NCBI RefSeq assembly: GCF_022760965.1
Contig: NZ_JAKVIJ010000007.1
Location: 62,001 to 126,000, forward strand
DNA length: 64,000 nucleotides
From: Simplicispira sedimenti
Lineage (GTDB): Bacteria > Pseudomonadota > Gammaproteobacteria > Burkholderiales > Burkholderiaceae_C
Direction: 5' to 3'
How positions within the stretch are numbered: position 1 is the first letter of the stretch; every line of letters starts with the position of its first letter. Under the pieces are notes generated by a model, which saw only the letters and a program-made list of their open reading frames with translations, was not told the DNA's origin and made no database searches. Below, one piece after another: positions 1 to 8,392 of the stretch. The position numbers and the translations under genes were made by a program.

Positions 1-451
1 TGAAGGGCGGCTGGATGTGCAGCACCGCACCCTCGCCGTACTGCACCCGTGCGCGCTGCAGCAGTTCTTGCCGAAAGGGTGGCTGCCCCCAGTGGGCCGG
101 CGACAGCAGCAGCGAGATCGGGTACGGCACAGCCTGCGCCAACTGGGCAAACAGGCGATCCAGGAAGGCTGCAAAGGGTTGCGCCACACCACCAGCCTCG
201 GCCTGCAGCGGAAACTCAGGCGCAAACCCTGCGGCACTGAGCAGCCGATTGGCCTCGCTTTCAGTCAGTCGCAGGTAGCGGGTGCAGGCCACCAACTTGT
301 CGCGCGAGCGGGGGTTGGGCGCCGAGATGCCGTTGCGCCAGTTGTTCACCGCTTCACGGCTCAGGCCGATCTCGGTGGCTACGCCCGAGGCACTGGCTCG
401 GATACGCCGCATGTAAAGCGCCAGCAGATCGGGAAAAGAGTCTGTAACCAT
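1..451 (-). CDS. XRE-type HTH protein, C-terminal part beyond window edge (possible inactive-STAND-like protein)
   Basis: Frame open from an ATG at 451 down to the window edge with no stop, so about 150 N-terminal residues are visible. Residues 1-60 look like a Cro/C1-type helix-turn-helix: VATEIGLSREAVNNWRNG gives the turn and recognition helix, followed by a basic PNPRSRDKL stretch. After a Gln/Ala-rich linker, a hydrophobic strand LLLSPAHWGQPPFRQELL sits where a P-loop would lie in an HTH-STAND protein, but it has no GxxxxGK[ST]. That recalls degenerate (inactive) STAND modules; this is inference from fold layout only. It is the third gene of a minus-strand set with two membrane-protein genes (481-933, 1002-1838), only 29 bases after the previous one. 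It could simply be a transcriptional regulator. No clear Shine-Dalgarno is seen. The gene is real with fair confidence; its function is unknown. Confidence 0.6.
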   Translation of the reverse strand, partial: MVTDSFPDLLALYMRRIRASASGVATEIGLSREAVNNWRNGISAPNPRSRDKLVACTRYLRLTESEANRLLSAAGFAPEFPLQAEAGGVAQPFAAFLDRLFAQLAQAVPYPISLLLSPAHWGQPPFRQELLQRARVQYGEGAVLHIQPPF

Positions 452-480
452 GTATGAGAAACAAGGGGAAAGCAGCGCAG

Positions 481-933
481 TTACAACAAGCCCTGCACCA
501 TGGGCCACGCCTTGGTGCAGCCCAGGCCACAGGCCGTGAGCACAGGACTGTAGAGCACCACAACCCCCAGCAGCGTCATCAACCAGCCTGGTGAGGGCTC
601 GTCCGCCTGGGCGGTGCTCGGTTCGCCAGTTCCAGCCCCTGCCTCCAGCCCGTCCTCACCGTCCTCGCCCGTCACCTCTTGCACCAGCATCACTGCCACC
701 AGCATCAGCGAGATGCCCAATGCCCCCAGGTATGCGTACTGCAGCCCAGTACCCTCCAGGGGATAGAAGTACCCGGCCAGCACCAGGGCTGGCAGCACGA
801 AGAAGCTCCGCATCTGCCACCGGTACCAGTCGATCCCCTCTTCCTTCTTGTCAAGAGCCCCCATCACCAGTCGGTAGGTGATGGCACCCAACACAAAGAT
901 CACCCCACCCCACCATTCGATCGCTGTCAGCAT
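481..933 (-). CDS. uncharacterised small membrane protein, about four TM segments
   Basis: Encodes 150 residues that I do not recognise as a named family. Hydrophobic segments lie at about residues 8-25, 44-60, 66-84 and 118-142. An acidic, Gly/Ala-rich linker (EVTGEDGEDGLEAGAGTG) separates the third and fourth segments. The loop after the first segment is charged (DKKEEGIDWYRWQMRS) and probably cytoplasmic. The gene sits 68 bases downstream of the 278-residue gene and 29 bases upstream of the HTH gene, all on the minus strand, so cotranscription is likely. A four-helix membrane protein next to an HTH/STAND-like protein could be an effector or a sensor partner, but nothing in the sequence proves either. 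Base composition of this block looks somewhat less GC-rich by eye than the flanking core genes. Confidence 0.6.
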   Translation of the reverse strand: MLTAIEWWGGVIFVLGAITYRLVMGALDKKEEGIDWYRWQMRSFFVLPALVLAGYFYPLEGTGLQYAYLGALGISLMLVAVMLVQEVTGEDGEDGLEAGAGTGEPSTAQADEPSPGWLMTLLGVVVLYSPVLTACGLGCTKAWPMVQGLL

Positions 934-1001
934 CGTTCAATCCCCCTCATTGTTGTTTGCCGGTGTTGTCGTTTGTCCGTCTCGCCCGCCATGGGTCGAC
1001 A

Positions 1002-1838
1002 TCAACCCGTCGCAGCTTGGGCGGCAGCGTCACCGTCCTCTGCGTCACCCTGCAGATCCTTGTGTTCGCGCTGCATATAGAACAGCGGCAGCGTGATGGC
1101 CAGCACCAGGCCCAACCCCAGCCACAGCCAGAGGCCCTTGAAAAGCAGCACGGTGATCACCGTGAACACCACGGCATGCAGCAGTCCTTTGAGGCCCGCA
1201 CGCAGCAACAGCACGGCCATCAGGCCTTGCACCGGCGACTGGCCGCTTTTTCCCATGGTGCGGGCCAAGTCGATAAAGGCCTGCGCGGCCTCCTCGCCCT
1301 GCTTTCTGCGGTCGGCCTCATCCCTGCGCAGCTTGGCCACGGACACGGGTTTGGCAGGGTCACGAGAGCAGCCATGGGGTGCTGACTGTTCATCCGCCTC
1401 AGCGCCCCCATCGCTATGAGGGCCCATCGGCTCCACCACAGTGAGCCACTGGGAGTGGGCTTCGAGAAAGGCCTTGCGCGCCACCCATCGCCCCTGGTCA
1501 AAGTGCATCCGCTCGGTTTCACCAACCTGGTCGTAAAACACCTCCAGCACCGCCGCACGTAGGCCGTGGGAAAACAGAGATTCCAGGGCGCGCAGGGGCA
1601 AGCCGGCACTGGTGCCGGTATCGAAACACAGCAGCAAATGGGTAGGTTTGGCCACCACCTGCGGGTTGAACCACTCCTCGTCCCACAGGTCGTCCAGGCT
1701 GGCCACCCCCAGTTCCTGGGCCCACCGCTGGGCTTGTCCAGTATTTCCAGCGGCGATGTACTGGTACACCAACTGTGCCTTTTTTTGCTGGATGGGATTG
1801 TCGAAAAAGAGCTGTAGCGTGTGGGCGTTTTGAGACAT
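1002..1838 (-). CDS. uncharacterised protein: soluble N-terminal domain and C-terminal membrane hairpin
   Basis: 278 residues, starting at an ATG (1838) and first gene of the three-gene minus-strand set. Residues 1-135 form a soluble alpha/beta region with a distinctive core LLLCFDTGTSAGLPL and the helix-strand pattern AVLEVFYDQVGETERMHF. This vaguely recalls the ferredoxin-like domain of Api92/YubB-type proteins, a weak resemblance only. Residues 150-195 are charged and probably flexible. Two closely spaced membrane segments follow at about residues 210-235 and 238-256, then a short acidic tail. The layout suggests a cytoplasmic sensor or effector domain tethered to the membrane. No catalytic motif is obvious. 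Upstream, 1839-2020 should hold the operon promoter, but I could not pick a convincing one. Confidence 0.6.
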   Translation of the reverse strand: MSQNAHTLQLFFDNPIQQKKAQLVYQYIAAGNTGQAQRWAQELGVASLDDLWDEEWFNPQVVAKPTHLLLCFDTGTSAGLPLRALESLFSHGLRAAVLEVFYDQVGETERMHFDQGRWVARKAFLEAHSQWLTVVEPMGPHSDGGAEADEQSAPHGCSRDPAKPVSVAKLRRDEADRRKQGEEAAQAFIDLARTMGKSGQSPVQGLMAVLLLRAGLKGLLHAVVFTVITVLLFKGLWLWLGLGLVLAITLPLFYMQREHKDLQGDAEDGDAAAQAATG

Positions 1839-2028
1839 GGTGCTTGGAATCAGGGGCCATTCGAAGAAGAGTGTTCGGATTGTGGTCCGGCACCTGCAAA
1901 TCGCAGCTCACCATGTTGTCCACCGCTCGTATCCTGCGCACCTGACAGGATGTCCACCCATGGCGTATCTCTTGGAGCGCACGCCGCAGCCATGCACACT
2001 CCCGCCAACTTTCAAGCAAAAAATAAAA

Positions 2029-2072
2029 CTGGCGCTTACGAATAAAGCGCCAGCAGCTATCAAAATAATAGC
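2029..2072 (-). repeat. dispersed palindromic element, family A, copy 1
   Basis: Reverse-orientation copy. A GGCGCTT / AAGCGCC hairpin (2031-2052) is followed by a short spacer and an AT-rich inverted repeat around GCTATCAAAATAATAGC (2056-2072). Related copies lie at 8311, 17653, 19789, 30043, 40459, 47731, 50762 and 63291. It is intergenic between the accessory operon and ilvD. In one minus-strand frame it reads as a hydrophobic peptide, like the copy that encodes part of the MltB signal peptide. The remainder of the gap 1839-2135 shows no other gene. Confidence 0.85.
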
Positions 2073-2104
2073 AAGATCACCCTGTCCGCGGCGGGCGGAT
2101 TCTT

Positions 2105-2134
2105 GGATGCACGGCGCCTGAGCGCCGTGCATCC
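2105..2134 (-). terminator. ilvD: perfect inverted repeat just after ilvD
   Basis: Two 13-base arms (2105-2117 and 2122-2134) pair perfectly around a 4-base loop, ending one base from the ilvD stop codon. On the minus strand no long T-run follows, so it may be a weak terminator or an mRNA 3'-end stabiliser. Confidence 0.6.
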
Positions 2135-2135
2135 A

Positions 2136-3992
2136 TCAATCCAGCAAAGACAGATCGCGCACCGCGCCCTTGTCGGCCGACATCACCAGCTTGGCATAGG
2201 CCTTGAGGGCGGCCGAGACCTTGCGCTTGCGGGGCTGCGCGGGCTTCCAGCCCTTGGCATCCTGCTCGGCGCGGCGGCGGGCCAGTTCCTCATCGCTGAC
2301 GAGCACGTCGATACGACGGTTGGGAATGTCGATGCGGATACGGTCGCCGTTCTGTACCAGGCCGATGGCGCCGCCTGCAGCGGCTTCGGGCGAGCAGTGG
2401 CCGATGGACAGGCCCGAGGTACCGCCCGAGAAGCGGCCATCGGTCAGCAGCGCGCACACCTTGCCCAGGCCTTTGGACTTGATGTACGAGGTGGGATAGA
2501 GCATTTCCTGCATGCCGGGGCCACCCTTGGGGCCTTCGTAGCGCACGATCACCACATCGCCCGCCTTGACCTGGTCATTGAGGATATGCTCCACCGCGTC
2601 ATCCTGCGACTCGACCACGTGGGCTGGGCCTTCGAACACGAGAATGGATTCGTCCACGCCTGCCGTCTTGACCACGCAGCCATCGCGCGCGATGTTGCCA
2701 GTCAGCACGGCGAGGCCGCCTTCCTTGCTGAAGGCGTGCTCGTAGGAGCGGATGCAACCGTGGGCACGGTCCAGGTCCAGGCTGGGCCAGCGGCTGTTCT
2801 GGCTGAAGGCCACCTGGGTGGGAATGCCCCCAGGCCCGGCGCGGTAGAACAGGTGCACGGCCTCGTCCTGCGTGCGAATAATGTCCCACTGGGCCAGGGC
2901 ATCGCCCAGCGTGGGCGCGTGCACAGTGGGCACATCGGTGTGCAGCTTGCCCGCACGCTCCAGTTCGCCCAGGATGGCCATGATGCCGCCCGCGCGGTGC
3001 ACATCTTCAATGTGGTACTTGTCGGTGTTGGGTGCCACCTTGCACAGTTGCGGCACGGTGCGCGACAGGCGGTCGATGTCGGCCATGCCGAAGGGAATCT
3101 CGGCCTCTTGCGCAATGGCCAGCAGGTGCAGGATGGTGTTCGTGGAACCGCCCATGGCGATGTCCAGCGTGATGGCGTTTTCAAACGCCTTGAACCCCAC
3201 CGAGCGCGGCAGGATGCGCTCGTCCCCCTGCTCGTAGTACTGGCGTGCCAGCTCCACGATGCGCCGGCCCGCACGCTGGAAGAGCTGCTCGCGGTCCGCA
3301 TGGGTGGCCAAGGTGGTGCCGTTGCCTGGCAGGGACAGGCCCAGCGCCTCGGTCAGACAGTTCATGGAGTTGGCAGTGAACATGCCGGAGCACGAGCCGC
3401 AGGTCGGGCAGGCGCTGCGCTCCACCTCGGCCACGTCGGCATCGCTGGCCTTGTCGTCGGCGGCCATCACCATGGCGTCGATCAGGTCCAGCTTCTTGAA
3501 CTGCAGCGTGGCCTCACCGGGCACCGCCAGCTTGGCCTTGCCGGCTTCCATGGGGCCACCCGAGACAAAGATGACCGGAATGTTCAGCCGCATCGCCGCC
3601 ATCAGCATGCCGGGGGTGATCTTGTCGCAGTTGGAGATGCACACCATGGCGTCTGCACAGTGGGCGTTGACCATGTACTCGACCGAGTCGGCAATGATCT
3701 CGCGGCTGGGCAGCGAATACAGCATGCCGTCGTGGCCCATGGCGATGCCGTCGTCCACGGCGATGGTGTTGAACTCCTTGGCCACGCCGCCGGCCGCCTC
3801 GATCTCGCGCGCCACGAGCTGCCCCAGGTCCTTGAGGTGCACATGCCCAGGCACAAACTGCGTGAAAGAGTTGACCACCGCAATGATGGGCTTCTGGAAG
3901 TCTGCATCCTTCATGCCGGTGGCACGCCACAGCGCGCGGGCGCCCGCCATGTTGCGACCGGCGGTGGAAGTTTTGGAACGGTATTCGGGCAT
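2136..3992 (-). CDS. ilvD: dihydroxy-acid dehydratase
   Basis: Converts 2,3-dihydroxyisovalerate and 2,3-dihydroxy-3-methylvalerate to the corresponding 2-keto acids in valine, isoleucine, leucine and pantothenate biosynthesis; cytoplasmic Fe-S enzyme. The 618 residues match the usual length of the E. coli-type enzyme (about 616). The N-terminus MPEYRSKTSTAGRNMAGAR, the cysteine motifs ISNCDKITPG and CPTCGSCSGMFTANSMNC, and the C-terminal LLTDGRFSGGTSGLSIGH are all family signatures. The cysteine set fits an oxygen-sensitive [4Fe-4S]-type cluster. It stands alone: downstream is a strong hairpin, upstream a small Trp-rich protein gene in the same direction. No attenuator-like leader peptide was recognised upstream. 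Confidence 0.97.
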   Translation of the reverse strand: MPEYRSKTSTAGRNMAGARALWRATGMKDADFQKPIIAVVNSFTQFVPGHVHLKDLGQLVAREIEAAGGVAKEFNTIAVDDGIAMGHDGMLYSLPSREIIADSVEYMVNAHCADAMVCISNCDKITPGMLMAAMRLNIPVIFVSGGPMEAGKAKLAVPGEATLQFKKLDLIDAMVMAADDKASDADVAEVERSACPTCGSCSGMFTANSMNCLTEALGLSLPGNGTTLATHADREQLFQRAGRRIVELARQYYEQGDERILPRSVGFKAFENAITLDIAMGGSTNTILHLLAIAQEAEIPFGMADIDRLSRTVPQLCKVAPNTDKYHIEDVHRAGGIMAILGELERAGKLHTDVPTVHAPTLGDALAQWDIIRTQDEAVHLFYRAGPGGIPTQVAFSQNSRWPSLDLDRAHGCIRSYEHAFSKEGGLAVLTGNIARDGCVVKTAGVDESILVFEGPAHVVESQDDAVEHILNDQVKAGDVVIVRYEGPKGGPGMQEMLYPTSYIKSKGLGKVCALLTDGRFSGGTSGLSIGHCSPEAAAGGAIGLVQNGDRIRIDIPNRRIDVLVSDEELARRRAEQDAKGWKPAQPRKRKVSAALKAYAKLVMSADKGAVRDLSLLD

Positions 3993-4134
3993 AGGTCTTC
4001 AGTCGTGGGGGAGATACAAAACGAAAACGCGGCAATGCGCCGCGCCATTATCGGTGTCTGCAATAACACCTAGGCAACAGGGGCCAGCAGGCTCGTAGTG
4101 CTGCCAGACCCCGGCCAACAAGACCAGTGACACT

Positions 4135-4377
4135 TCAGCGCGGCTTGCGCGGGCGCATGCCCATGGCTTCCTTCTGCTTGTTCACGCGGTCCTGTTTGCG
4201 CTTTTCCACCTTCTCCATGGCCTTGCGCTTGGTGTAGCCGGTGGAATCGGCCCAGCCCCACCACAGCAGGGTCAAACCGAAAGGAACCAGTACCACCCAC
4301 CAGGACCACTGGGCAACAGGGCCGATTTCGAGGTACTTCAGAAGCGCCAGAAGAATGCCTAGGCCGAGCAGGTACAT
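4135..4377 (-). CDS. small Trp-rich membrane protein, TIGR04438-like
   Basis: 80 residues from the ATG at 4377, preceded by GAGG at a good distance; an in-frame TTG at 4389 is less likely. Two N-terminal membrane segments (about 3-16 and 25-42) contain the run WSWWVVLVPFGLTLLWWGW, followed by a strongly basic cytoplasmic tail (KRKAMEKVEKRKQDR, ending RPRKPR). This matches the small Trp-rich protein family known from Burkholderiales, whose function is unknown. It is divergent from the cytochrome c gene with 96 bases between, and lies upstream of ilvD in the same direction. Confidence 0.8.
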   Translation of the reverse strand: MYLLGLGILLALLKYLEIGPVAQWSWWVVLVPFGLTLLWWGWADSTGYTKRKAMEKVEKRKQDRVNKQKEAMGMRPRKPR

Positions 4378-4406
4378 GATTTGCCTCAAATGTCGTCAGT
4401 ATGGTT

Positions 4407-4435
4407 TTGTGGTTGTCAACCGTCTTCACTACAAT
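4407..4435 (+). promoter_or_regulatory. candidate sigma70 promoter for cytochrome c gene
   Basis: TACAAT (4430-4435) is a good -10 hexamer, 38 bases before the ATG. A weak -35 TTGTGG (4407-4412) is placed 17 bases upstream of it. The overlapping TTGTCA (4413-4418) is a better hexamer but too close. Confidence 0.35.
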
Positions 4436-4473
4436 CCCATTATCAGCAATGTAACCCAACCAGAGGAACCCCC

Positions 4474-4782
4474 ATGATGAAGCGTACCCTGATCGCCCTT
4501 GCCATGACCCTGTCCGTCGCTGCTCCGGCAATGGCCGACGAAGCGCTGGCCAAGTCCAAGAACTGCATGTCCTGCCACGCTGTCGACAAGAAGCTGGTGG
4601 GTCCTTCCTACAAGGACGTGGCCAAGAAGTACGCCGGCGACAAGGCCGCTGCGGATGCTTTGGCTACCAAGGTCATGAAGGGCACCAAGGGTGCTTGGGG
4701 TCCCGTGCCCATGCCCGCCAACCCCCAGGTCAACGAAGCCGACGCCAAGAAGCTGGTGGCTTGGATTCTGTCGCTGAAGTAA
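4474..4782 (+). CDS. periplasmic class I cytochrome c (c551/c552-like)
   Basis: 102 residues beginning with tandem ATG codons (4474, 4477) after AGAGGA. A Sec signal peptide ends near APAMADEA. The mature protein is about 80 residues and carries one haem-binding CMSCH motif close to its N-terminus and the distal Met ligand in VPMPANPQV. This is the small monohaem c551/c552 pattern, an electron shuttle to terminal reductases or peroxidases in the periplasm. The gene is monocistronic: it has its own candidate promoter and two terminators follow. The physiological partner cannot be told from the context. Confidence 0.93.
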   Translation: MMKRTLIALAMTLSVAAPAMADEALAKSKNCMSCHAVDKKLVGPSYKDVAKKYAGDKAAADALATKVMKGTKGAWGPVPMPANPQVNEADAKKLVAWILSLK

Positions 4783-4827
4783 TACTGCTTCACTCCAGCG
4801 CCCTCCGCTGCGGCGGAAGGCGCTTGG

Positions 4828-4867
4828 AAAAACCGCCGCAGCCTCTCCGGGCACGGCGGTTTTTCTT
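4828..4867 (+). terminator. rho-independent terminator after cytochrome c
   Basis: Arms AAAAACCGCCG (4828-4838) and CGGCGGTTTTTC (4854-4865) close a GC-rich stem, followed by a T-rich tail, 46 bases after the stop codon. Confidence 0.85.
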
Positions 4868-4889
4868 TGGACGGTCTCTGCAAAAACGC

Positions 4890-4921
4890 AAAGGGTGCCA
4901 TGGGCACCCTTTGTTTTTTTT
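4890..4921. terminator. second terminator, possibly bidirectional
   Basis: AAAGGGTGCC (4890-4899) pairs with GGCACCCTTT (4903-4912), followed by a long T-run (to 4921). On the minus strand it is followed by GCGTTTTTGC, so it may also stop transcripts from acs. Confidence 0.8.
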
Positions 4922-4930
4922 ACGCACGGA

Positions 4931-5081
4931 CGCCTCATGGCGCCCTTCCGGATCAGTTGGTCTGGGCCAACTGATCCATATTCCGCTGGGATTTTGTGGT
5001 CACATCACGTCGCTACGCGACATGAGTGCCCCCCGAATCCCGCAAGCGCTACGCGCAGGCGCCTCATGGCGCCCTTCTGGA

Positions 5082-5102
<21 letters not shown>
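4931..5102. repeat. acs: 43-bp direct repeat duplicating the acs 3' end
   Basis: Bases 4931-4973 recur at 5060-5102 with one mismatch (42 of 43). The second copy contains the last seven codons and stop of acs (minus strand); the first lies outside the gene. The offset is 129 bases. It looks like a short segmental duplication, or a trace of a removed insertion. The intervening 4974-5059 shows no gene. Each copy also contains the inner palindrome AGTTGGTCTGGGCCAACT. Confidence 0.9.
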
Positions 5103-7076
<1,974 letters not shown>

Positions 7077-7146
7077 GGGTTGTCTCCTGAAGGTCAGTAA
7101 AAGCCCCGACACTGTCTGCGCCCGCACTTACATGCCACTGACTGAA

Positions 7147-7296
7147 TGAAACAACACCCTCCTGAGGCGCTTCGCACCTTCCCCCCGCTCTCGCATCGCT
7201 GCGCGCTGCGGGCAGGGGGACGCTCCCAGCGCCCACACCTGGGAATGCTGGCGGCCCTTGCGCGGGAGCCCTGGCCTGGGGCGCGCCAGTTTCATG
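7147..7296 (+). repeat. dispersed element, family B, copy 1
   Basis: About 150 bases between the NMO 3' end and the acs promoter region, similar over their length to the reverse complement of 22943-23082. Shared words include CTGAGGCGCTTCGCACCTTC (here) against CTGAGGTGCTGCGCACCTTC, and CCCTTGCGCGGGAGCCCTGG in both. It has open frames but no start site or codon pattern to support a gene. The rest of 7077-7326 shows nothing recognisable. Confidence 0.8.
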
Positions 7297-7326
7297 CGTC
7301 GTGTGCGCCGCCGTCCGCGGTTTGGA

Positions 7327-8286
7327 TCACTGTCCCAGCAGCCGCGCACGCGCAGCCTCGTATTCGCGGCGCAGCCGCGCCACCAGGTCGGCCGCGCTGG
7401 TGACCTCGTGGATCGCGCCAATCCCCTGGCCGCAGCCCCAGATATCCTTCCAGGCCTTGGCGGCCGCGCCCCCACCAAAGTTCATCTTGCTTGGGTCGGA
7501 TTCGGGCAGGTGCTCGGGATCCAGCCCGGCGGCGCGGATGGACGGCGCCAGGTAGTTGCCGTGCACGCCGGTGAACAGGTTGCTGTAGATGATGTCGTCC
7601 GAAGTGCACTCGACAATGGCCTGTTTGTAGGCGTCGGCGGCGCGGGCTTCGTGCGTGGCAATGAAGGCCGAGCCGATGTAGGCGAAGTCGGCTCCCATGG
7701 CCTGCGCCGCCAGGATGGCACCGCCCGAGGCGATGGAGCCCGACAGCGCCAGCGGGCCGGCGAACCAGTCGCGGATTTCCTGCACCAGCGCGAACGGGCT
7801 CTTGGTGCCCGCATGGCCACCGGCACCCGCAGCCACGGCAATCAGGCCGTCAGCGCCCTTTTCCACCGCCTTGCGAGCGAACTTGTTGTTGATGACATCG
7901 TGCAGCACGATGCCACCCCAGGCGTGCACCGCCTGGTTCACGTCCTCGCGCGCGCCCAGGCTGGTGATGACGATAGGCACCTTGTACTTGGCGCAGACCT
8001 GCATGTCGTGCTCCAGCCGGTCGTTGCTCTTGTGCACGATCTGGTTGATCGCGAAGGGCGCCGAGGGCCGGTCAGGGTTTGCCTTGTCCCAGGCGGCCAG
8101 GGTCTCGGTGATCTCGGCCAGCCATTCATCCAGCAGCTCGGCCGGGCGCGCATTGAGCGCGGGCATGGAACCCACGATGCCTGCCTTGCACTGCTCGATC
8201 ACCAGCTTGGGGTTGCTGATGATGAACAGGGGTGAGCCGATGACGGGAAGCGTGGGCTTCTGCAATACCGGGGGCAAGGTGGACAT
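7327..8286 (-). CDS. nitronate monooxygenase-family FMN protein
   Basis: 319 residues from the ATG at 8286, chosen because GGAGA lies just upstream; an in-frame ATG four codons earlier (8298) has none. TIM-barrel flavoprotein of the NMO/2-nitropropane dioxygenase family: PVIGSPLFIISNPKLVIEQ at the N-terminus, the glycine-rich AVAAGAGGHAG (FMN phosphate region with the conserved His), ALSGSIASGGAILAA, and MGADFAYIGSAFIAT. Family members oxidise nitronates (for example propionate 3-nitronate) with O2 using FMN; some act in other oxidations. Cytoplasmic. It is upstream of acs and downstream of the acyl-CoA dehydrogenase on the same strand, with inverted repeats isolating it from the latter. The exact substrate is unknown. 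Confidence 0.85.
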   Translation of the reverse strand: MSTLPPVLQKPTLPVIGSPLFIISNPKLVIEQCKAGIVGSMPALNARPAELLDEWLAEITETLAAWDKANPDRPSAPFAINQIVHKSNDRLEHDMQVCAKYKVPIVITSLGAREDVNQAVHAWGGIVLHDVINNKFARKAVEKGADGLIAVAAGAGGHAGTKSPFALVQEIRDWFAGPLALSGSIASGGAILAAQAMGADFAYIGSAFIATHEARAADAYKQAIVECTSDDIIYSNLFTGVHGNYLAPSIRAAGLDPEHLPESDPSKMNFGGGAAAKAWKDIWGCGQGIGAIHEVTSAADLVARLRREYEAARARLLGQ

Positions 8287-8310
8287 GGCGGTCTCCATTG
8301 ATTGACAAAT

Positions 8311-8363
8311 AGGCCTCCAGCGCTCTATCCATAAGCGCTGGAGGCTATTATTTTTATAGCATC
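8311..8363 (+). repeat. dispersed palindromic element, family A, copy 2
   Basis: The hairpin TCCAGCGCT / AGCGCTGGA (about 8316-8343) is followed directly by the AT-rich inverted repeat GCTATTATTTTTATAGC (8344-8360). It sits between the acyl-CoA dehydrogenase stop and the NMO start. Confidence 0.88.
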
Positions 8364-8388
8364 CTCGGTACTCTGGCGCCGAGGATGC
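8359..8388 (-). terminator. perfect 10-bp inverted repeat after acyl-CoA dehydrogenase
   Basis: GCATCCTCGG (8359-8368) pairs exactly with CCGAGGATGC (8379-8388) across a 10-base loop, five bases beyond the stop codon. On the minus strand it runs into the AT-rich half of the family A repeat (TATAAAAATAATAGC), so it is terminator-like but lacks a clean T-run. Confidence 0.5.
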
Positions 8389-8392
8389 TCGA

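Noticed and set aside
1908..2132. Minus-strand short frame with a hydrophobic centre
   Set aside because: The hydrophobic part is family A repeat copy 1 read in the same frame as the mltB signal peptide; no ribosome-binding site.
2103..4073. 656-codon open frame on the plus strand
   Set aside because: Antisense to ilvD; no ribosome-binding site and composition typical of a high-GC shadow frame.
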